Assembly (NCBI GenBank): GCA_031290675.1
Contig: JAITNC010000036.1
Span: forward strand, 1 to 8,596
DNA: 8,596 nucleotides
From: Campylobacteraceae bacterium
Lineage (GTDB): Bacteria; Campylobacterota; Campylobacteria; Campylobacterales; Campylobacteraceae
Reading direction: 5' to 3'
In this document: in pieces, positions 5,516 to 8,596 of the stretch
How positions within the stretch are numbered: the stretch's first letter is position 1
Layout of the letters: each line of letters opens with the position of its first letter
Notes under the pieces: generated by a model
Databases searched by the model: none
Told to the model about the DNA's origin: nothing
What the model saw: the letters and a program-made list of their open reading frames with translations, nothing else
Program-made: the position numbers and the translations under genes

Positions 5516-7105
5516 TTATTCACCAATATAGCACTCTATAACTCCGCAAGGTGAGGATTTGATATTTTCACAAACAGGTGGAATTATCTCTTTGGCATTT
5601 ATATCTATGAGTGCCATTTTACCATTTATTTTATAAGCAAATGTATCATTTCCGATGCTTGTCAAACTATCATATTGCCTATCAAATAGCTTTTCCCCGC
5701 GATAGTTATAAAGTGTGCTCTCATTTTTGAGTGTTGCTATAAAAAATTTATCGTTAAAAGTAACCCTGTCAGCCTTTAAATCGTGCAATATCTTGCCGGC
5801 GTAGTCAAAAATTAGCACTTTATCTTTCTGGTAAACAACAACAAAATCATCTCTAAAATCTATTCTCAAAAAACTATCTATAATCGGCTTTAGCTGCAAG
5901 TTGAGCAATCCTAGATTGTACCCTCCGGGCTTCGGCTTCGCGCTAGCGTAGACAATAAGTCCATTGTATGACCTTCTAAATATATATTTGTCTTGAAAAT
6001 CAATGACAATATTTCCGTCAAAATCAACAAGTGCGGATTTTCCGTCCTTGTAAAAAACCAGCAAATCATACTTTTCGCGTGATTCGGATTCTGTGTTGGG
6101 TTTCATATTGTAAGCTGTAAACAGGGATTTATTATTTGCGTCAAATAAAGATACCGTTATCTCTTTTTTGGCAGGATTTTTGGCGGAAGGTTTGACTGTC
6201 TGCAGGGTAAAACGACTATCGTTTATTTTCATATATCCAGTTATATCGTCTGCGAGCAGATTTCCGTCTATATCATAAAGATTGAATGCCTTAATCGCCC
6301 TTCCGTCTACAAGAGTACTTCCATACTCCATCATATAGCCAAACGGAGAGAATATTTTTATTTTTGATGAATTTTTGTTTTCTAAATAAAATTTGCGCTT
6401 AGACAACCTCTCCAAATCCGCAAAATCTTGCGTTGTATTTTTAGCATACTTTATGGCGTCTTTTCCGGTGGCGTTTATCGGCAAAATATCATATTTGCTA
6501 AGTCCTTCAAGTCCTATCGTTTTTTCACAACTCTCAGTACCATAATATATTTTAGCGTATGTCTTGTCAAATAATTTTTTGCCTTTTTCGTCATATAGCT
6601 GTATTTTGCTATCATCAATAATCTCTCTTTTTCCTACGATATTGCCATTTTCAACCATCAAAAAATCAGAGTTTCTAAAATCTCCATTTTTATTTTGCCA
6701 AAATCCCATCAATGCTATGCCCAAGTTATAATATCTATCATGCATCAATTGATTATTTCTAAAGTAACAAGTCGTTCCTTTTTGCTGTTGCAGTTTTTTG
6801 ACAGCGACCGCTTCGTCTTCTGCTATTGTAGTGTCATATATTTTGCATTTATTGTCTATCACCTGCACATACGAAACGTCTTTCATTGAGTTTCTTGCGT
6901 TGTTTCTGCAAATATCACTATCGCACAATGAAGGCACTATCTGCTCTATCACATTATCATCAAGTTTTACATAAGCAGAATAATATATCTTGTATACACC
7001 ATTCATCTGTTCTTGACTCAGGGGAATTACACCGCGACTTGCACCGCAGCCAACAATAAAAACCAATATCAATATACTTAAAATCAAAGCTTTTACACTA
7101 CTCAT
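5516..7105 (-). CDS. Cys-rich lipoprotein with WG-repeat-like C-terminal half, function unknown
   Basis: From ATG 7105 the protein has 529 aa. Residues 1-20 are a lipoprotein signal (basic K5, hydrophobic LILSILILVFIV, lipobox IVGC with Cys20), so it should be lipid-anchored outside the cytoplasm. The mature part has eight further cysteines (such as SLCDSDIC and the C-terminal VC...PC...EC), an even number compatible with disulfides. The second half has repeating units of the type 'DGKSALVDFDGNIVIDF', 'KVLIFDYAGKILHDL', 'ESTLYNYRGEKLFDRQYDSL', 'GKMALIDINAKEIIPP'. This resembles the WG beta-repeat family, although Trp is replaced. An in-frame TTG at 7123 is rejected: the SD AAGGA (complement of 7111-7115) lies 5 nt before the ATG. 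It is a single gene with its own strong promoter. It is more AT-rich than moaC or the dehydrogenase, which hints at transfer. No function is assigned. Confidence 0.85.
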   Translation of the reverse strand: MSSVKALILSILILVFIVGCGASRGVIPLSQEQMNGVYKIYYSAYVKLDDNVIEQIVPSLCDSDICRNNARNSMKDVSYVQVIDNKCKIYDTTIAEDEAVAVKKLQQQKGTTCYFRNNQLMHDRYYNLGIALMGFWQNKNGDFRNSDFLMVENGNIVGKREIIDDSKIQLYDEKGKKLFDKTYAKIYYGTESCEKTIGLEGLSKYDILPINATGKDAIKYAKNTTQDFADLERLSKRKFYLENKNSSKIKIFSPFGYMMEYGSTLVDGRAIKAFNLYDIDGNLLADDITGYMKINDSRFTLQTVKPSAKNPAKKEITVSLFDANNKSLFTAYNMKPNTESESREKYDLLVFYKDGKSALVDFDGNIVIDFQDKYIFRRSYNGLIVYASAKPKPGGYNLGLLNLQLKPIIDSFLRIDFRDDFVVVYQKDKVLIFDYAGKILHDLKADRVTFNDKFFIATLKNESTLYNYRGEKLFDRQYDSLTSIGNDTFAYKINGKMALIDINAKEIIPPVCENIKSSPCGVIECYIGE

Positions 7106-7131
7106 TTGTATCCTTTTTTTCAATTTTTATT

Positions 7132-7160
7132 ATTGTATTATAGACAAGAGTTTTTGTCAA
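7132..7160 (-). promoter_or_regulatory. Near-consensus sigma-70 promoter of the lipoprotein gene
   Basis: On the - strand TTGACA (complement of 7155-7160), 17 nt, then TACAAT (complement of 7132-7137). An overlapping TATAAT is only 12 nt from the -35. GACAA (7143-7147) and TTGTC (7154-7158) form an inverted repeat across the -35/spacer and could be an operator. The ATG is 26 nt downstream of the -10. Confidence 0.8.
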
Positions 7161-7183
7161 GTTTTTTTGTATATTCCCCTTCC

Positions 7184-7240
7184 GTCATTGAGAGTCGAAG
7201 CCCTGAGCTTGCGAAGGGTCTCTCGCTTGTGGCAATCCAC
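7184..7240 (+). repeat. GTCAT repeat, long R1 form (copy 3)
   Basis: GTCATTGAGAGTCGAAGCCC...GTGGCAATCCAC is the same long form as 281-340, with 3 nt missing near the 5' end. That changes the first ATTGC half of the terminal stem to ATTGA. Confidence 0.85.
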
Positions 7241-7274
7241 TCTTTTGCCAGACAAGCGACGAAGTTCCCCCATT

Positions 7275-7297
7275 GTCATGCGTGAACGAAGCCCCCA
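7275..7297 (+). repeat. GTCAT repeat, R4 form
   Basis: GTCATGCGTGAACGAAGCCC contains CGT-GA-ACG. The related right-hand copy on the - strand is 8371-8391. Confidence 0.6.
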
Positions 7298-7304
7298 CCA
7301 CATT

Positions 7305-7336
7305 GTCATGGCTCCGCCTGCGAAGCATCTGTGTTT
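7305..7336 (+). repeat. GTCAT repeat, R2 form
   Basis: It runs from GTCATGGCTCCGCCTGCGAA to GCATCTGTGTTT. GGCT/AGC pairing allows a stem with one bulge. The intact counterpart is 8331-8368 (-). Confidence 0.75.
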
Positions 7337-7360
7337 CTTTGCCACCACAAACCACCTTGT

Positions 7361-7407
7361 GTCATACAGAGTGAGCAGAGCGAACGAAGTATCTGTGTTT
7401 ATTCGTC
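7361..7407 (+). repeat. GTCAT repeat, R2 variant with changed stem
   Basis: GTCATACAGAGTGAGC...GAAGTATCTGTGTTTATTCG. Here the end pairs are ATAC (7364-7367) and GTAT (7389-7392), a different but still complementary stem compared with ATGCT/AGCAT in the R2 at 8331. Confidence 0.75.
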
Positions 7408-7430
7408 CTTTCTTTTCCATAGAGAATAGA

Positions 7431-7463
7431 AGCTGAGATTCTTCGCCTTCGGCTCTGAATGAC
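7431..7463 (-). repeat. GTCAT repeat, R3 form (left)
   Basis: On the + strand AGCTGAGATTCTTCG...CTCTGAATGAC, 33 bp. ATTC (7438-7441) pairs with GAAT (7457-7460). The same length and orientation recur at 8249-8281, so the two R3 copies are direct repeats around the toxin-antitoxin operon. Confidence 0.85.
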
Positions 7464-7473
7464 ATACTCCTCC

Positions 7474-7508
7474 GTCATTGCGAGGAGCGAAGCGACGTGG
7501 CAATCCAC
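7474..7508 (+). repeat. GTCAT repeat, short R1 form (left)
   Basis: A 35-bp unit, GTCATTGCGAGGAGCG...GTGGCAATCCAC, with ATTGC/GCAAT ends. The inverted copies at 8288-8322 and 8398-8432 each differ from it at one base by eye. Confidence 0.95.
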
Positions 7509-7509
7509 C

Positions 7510-7536
7510 TATCTGTCAAAACACAGATACTTCACT
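7510..7536 (-). repeat. Degenerate R2 repeat at the antitoxin 3' end
   Basis: TGTCAAAACACAGATACTTC resembles the end of the - strand R2 (GACAAATAAACACAGATGCT). TATCTGT (7510-7516) and ACAGATA (7523-7529) form a 7-bp hairpin just past the antitoxin stop. No U tract follows on the - strand. Confidence 0.55.
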
Positions 7537-7858
7537 ATGCCCGTGAAACCTTCGCACTTAGAGTAATTCCGAGATTTTTCAGAAGTTTGAAAACAGTGTC
7601 AATCCCAACGCTTCTTTGTCCATTTAGCGATTTGTACAGACTTTCTCTGCTGACATTTATATCTTTCGCAACAGCTGTCATACCTTTGGCTTTGGCGATG
7701 TAACCAAGAGCTCGTTTAAATTCTACCTCATCGCCGTCCTCTAAAACTTGATTTAGATACCATTCTATCGTTTCATCATCAACCAAATCTTGAGATATGT
7801 CAGTATCAAATGGTGTCAATTCGGCGTCTTCCGGTGTGATATATTTATATTTGCTCAT
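7535..7858 (-). CDS. Antitoxin, HI1420-type addiction module antidote (HigA-like)
   Basis: This 107-aa cytoplasmic DNA-binding protein belongs to the 'probable addiction module antidote' family. Residues 1-45 are acidic (DVDDETIEWYLNQVLEDGD) and should cover the toxin. Residues 46-80 contain the helix-turn-helix: FKRALGYIAKAKGMTAVAKD, then INVSRESLYKSLNG. The tail (GITLSAKVSRA) is of normal family length. By family analogy it neutralises the upstream toxin and represses the shared promoter. The ATG at 7858 lies inside the toxin gene (14-nt overlap), so translation is coupled. AGAGG upstream is a modest SD. The stop abuts a degenerate repeat. Confidence 0.93.
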   Translation of the reverse strand: MSKYKYITPEDAELTPFDTDISQDLVDDETIEWYLNQVLEDGDEVEFKRALGYIAKAKGMTAVAKDINVSRESLYKSLNGQRSVGIDTVFKLLKNLGITLSAKVSRA

Positions 7859-8177
7859 CTTTCTTTGCCTCTCTTTTTTCTTGAATTTCTTTTAACAACT
7901 CTTTTGCGGCATCTATATCTTTTTGCTGCGTAGATTTATCGCCGCCACTCAAAAGCCAAACCTCACTACCCTCTATATACAGGTTGAAGTATATCCGATA
8001 ACCTGCCCCCATTTTAAACTTAATCTCGCTTATACCATCTCCAATGGGTGATGTTTTACCAAGATATCCATCTTTTTCAATACGTTCTATTTTTTGCCTA
8101 ACGGCAACTTTTAATATTTTGTCTTTTATGCTGTCAAACCATTTTTGAAACGGTTTTGTTTTCTCGGTCTTCAACAT
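7845..8177 (-). CDS. Toxin, RelE/ParE superfamily (HI1419/HigB-like addiction module killer)
   Basis: This 110-aa protein matches the Gp49/HigB-like 'addiction module killer' family along its length: TKPFQKWFDSIKD at 7-19, an Arg/Lys-rich helix (VRQKIERIE), IGDGISEIKFKMGAGYRIYF at 45-64 and LLSGGDKSTQQKDIDAA at 75-91. Arg61 and Lys81 are the kind of basic residues used by RelE-fold mRNA interferases. Family members generally cleave ribosome-bound mRNA. The order toxin first, antitoxin second is typical. The start is ATG 8177, with GGGAGGA (complement of 8186-8192) 8 nt upstream. The highly charged C-terminus (KREAKKDEQI) is encoded across the antitoxin start. A second copy begins at 8553 on the other strand. 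Confidence 0.93.
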   Translation of the reverse strand: MLKTEKTKPFQKWFDSIKDKILKVAVRQKIERIEKDGYLGKTSPIGDGISEIKFKMGAGYRIYFNLYIEGSEVWLLSGGDKSTQQKDIDAAKELLKEIQEKREAKKDEQI

Positions 8178-8201
8178 CGTCTAAATCCTCCCTTTTGTGG
8201 T

Positions 8202-8230
8202 ATTGTAGTCAAAAGATTACGATTTGTCAA
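8202..8230 (-). promoter_or_regulatory. Near-consensus promoter of the toxin-antitoxin operon
   Basis: On the - strand TTGACA (complement of 8225-8230), a 17-nt spacer, TACAAT (complement of 8202-8207). The toxin ATG is 24 nt past the -10. The antitoxin is expected to bind here, but I see no clean palindrome over the promoter. Confidence 0.85.
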
Positions 8231-8248
8231 GAGAGAGTGTACAAAGAG

Positions 8249-8281
8249 AGCTGAGATTCTTCGGCTACGCCTCTGAATGAC
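8249..8281 (-). repeat. GTCAT repeat, R3 form (right)
   Basis: A 33-bp copy of 7431-7463 in the same orientation. ATTC/GAAT ends enclose GGC-TAC-GCC, a better inner stem than in the left copy. Confidence 0.85.
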
Positions 8282-8287
8282 CTAAGA

Positions 8288-8322
8288 GTGGATTGCCACG
8301 TCGCTACGCTCCTCGCAATGAC
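8288..8322 (-). repeat. GTCAT repeat, short R1 form (inner right)
   Basis: 35 bp. Reverse-complemented, it equals 7474-7508 except for one base. With that copy it encloses the toxin-antitoxin operon as inverted repeats 779 bp apart. Confidence 0.95.
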
Positions 8323-8330
8323 GAGGGACT

Positions 8331-8368
8331 GACAAATAAACACAGATGCTTCGCAGGCTCAGCATGAC
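8331..8368 (-). repeat. GTCAT repeat, R2 form (right)
   Basis: On the + strand GACAAATAAACACAGATGCT...CAGCATGAC. ATGCT (8346-8350) and AGCAT (8361-8365) form a perfect 5-bp terminal stem. Confidence 0.9.
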
Positions 8369-8370
8369 AA

Positions 8371-8391
8371 CGGGGACCGTTCACGAATGAC
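8371..8391 (-). repeat. GTCAT repeat, R4 form (right)
   Basis: Read on the - strand it begins GTCATTCGTGAACGG, with CGT-GA-ACG as in 7275-7297. It is short and possibly truncated. Confidence 0.6.
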
Positions 8392-8397
8392 ATAAGA

Positions 8398-8432
8398 GTG
8401 GATTGCCACGTCGCTTCGCTCCTTGCAATGAC
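8398..8432 (-). repeat. GTCAT repeat, short R1 form (outer right)
   Basis: 35 bp. Reverse-complemented, it differs from 7474-7508 at one base (GCAAGG for GCGAGG). Confidence 0.95.
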
Positions 8433-8499
8433 GGGAGGGGGGATGGTGTTCGCCAAAGGTATAACAGCTGTCGCGAAAGATATAAAATATCGGCAATAC

Positions 8500-8528
8500 T
8501 TGACTTTTTGTGATTTTTAAATTACAAT
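8500..8528 (+). promoter_or_regulatory. Near-consensus promoter of the second toxin gene
   Basis: TTGACT (8500-8505), a 17-nt spacer, TACAAT (8523-8528). The ATG is 24 nt past the -10, exactly as at the first toxin operon, although the spacer sequences differ. Confidence 0.85.
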
Positions 8529-8552
8529 ACACAAAATGCAAAAGGGGTTTGG

Positions 8553-8596
8553 ATGTTTAAGGTTGAGAGAACAAAACCGTTTCAAAAATGGTTTGA
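8553..8596 (+). CDS. Start of a second HI1419/HigB-like toxin (3' partial)
   Basis: ATG 8553 follows AGGGG (8543-8547) by 5 nt and opens MFKVERTKPFQKWF before the window ends. It matches the first toxin (MLKTEKTKPFQKWF): 39 of the 44 visible bases agree and the last 27 are identical. It is therefore a close paralogue, divergent from the first. Whether it is intact or followed by an antitoxin lies outside the window. Confidence 0.85.
   Translation, partial: MFKVERTKPFQKWF

Larger units (their letters stand above)
7184..7536. repeat. Left mosaic array of GTCAT repeats
   Basis: This fills the roughly 430-bp gap between lipoprotein and antitoxin. In order: long R1 (+), R4 (+), R2 (+), R2 variant (+), R3 (-), R1 (+), degenerate R2 (-) touching the antitoxin stop. 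There is no coding sequence I would defend. Open frames here on both strands translate repeats. Spacing and unit length are irregular, so it is not a CRISPR. Confidence 0.85.
8249..8432 (-). repeat. Right mosaic array of GTCAT repeats
   Basis: Between the two divergent toxin promoters, all on the - strand and read from the right: R1 (8432-8398), R4 (8391-8371), R2 (8368-8331), R1 (8322-8288), R3 (8281-8249). The 375-bp gap 8178-8552 contains nothing else but the two promoters. Open frames here translate repeats. Confidence 0.85.

Noticed and set aside
7106..7123. TTG start at 7123 for the lipoprotein
   Set aside because: The only SD (AAGGA) lies between this TTG and the ATG at 7105, so translation begins at the ATG.
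7157..7465. Open frames on both strands in the left repeat array
   Set aside because: They are made of translated repeats (FRAEGEESQ-like peptides), and no ribosome-binding site supports them.
7184..7536. CRISPR array
   Set aside because: Repeats differ in family, length, orientation and spacing, and there are no regular spacers and no cas genes.
8288..8322. Inverted R1 repeats as terminal repeats of a classical insertion sequence
   Set aside because: There is no transposase between them and no target duplication visible, and R1 occurs singly elsewhere. It is kept only as a passenger/REP hypothesis.
8359..8541. 60-aa open frame on the - strand
   Set aside because: The translation (CKERSDVAIHS) is the well-known spurious peptide of the R1 repeat, and it runs across the promoter of the second toxin.

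Overview
The window looks like chromosome from a member of the Campylobacterota (Sulfurimonas/Sulfuricurvum-like). This rests on the AT-leaning composition, dense gene packing, a stand-alone moaC followed by a YbeD/HP0495-type DUF493 gene, and extragenic sequence full of GTCAT-type palindromic repeats. No tRNA, rRNA, insertion sequence or CRISPR array is visible. The organism assignment is inference from style and family content.

Layout. (1) 1-94: C-terminal tail of an unrecognised protein. (2) 95-795: a 700-bp gene-free region with two long imperfect palindromes (105-245, 349-450), a GC-rich double hairpin (487-528) and several GTCAT repeats. (3) 796-1716 (-): an AEC-family permease, divergent from (4) the + strand operon moaC - DUF493 - 401-aa helical protein of unknown function (1787-3732). 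Its first two genes overlap by 20 nt, and it ends in a bidirectional hairpin terminator shared with (5) a convergent AldB-like aldehyde dehydrogenase (3769-5256, -). (6) 5370-5462: a composite repeat matching 561-652 in inverted orientation. (7) 5516-7105 (-): a Cys-rich lipoprotein with a WG-repeat-like C-terminal half. (8) 7184-7536: a mosaic repeat array. (9) 7535-8177 (-): a HI1419/HI1420-type (HigBA-like) toxin-antitoxin operon. (10) 8249-8432: a second mosaic array. (11) 8553-8596 (+): the start of a second, divergent copy of the same toxin gene, running off the right edge.

How it fits together. The left five complete genes look like ordinary chromosome: molybdenum cofactor synthesis, a permease, an aldehyde dehydrogenase and a small conserved helper. 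The right third looks like an accessory island. An AT-rich lipoprotein and two toxin genes each carry a near-consensus TTGACA-17-TACAAT type promoter, and they are separated by palindromic repeats that seem to be mirrored on either side of the toxin-antitoxin operon.

The least explained signal is the repeat system. Several sequence families share the frame GTC-AT-X...X'-AT, where X and X' differ between families but stay complementary, as expected of REP-like elements recognised as hairpins. Start codons were corrected by ribosome-binding-site position for moaC (1787), DUF493 (2238), the 401-aa protein (2527) and the lipoprotein (7105).
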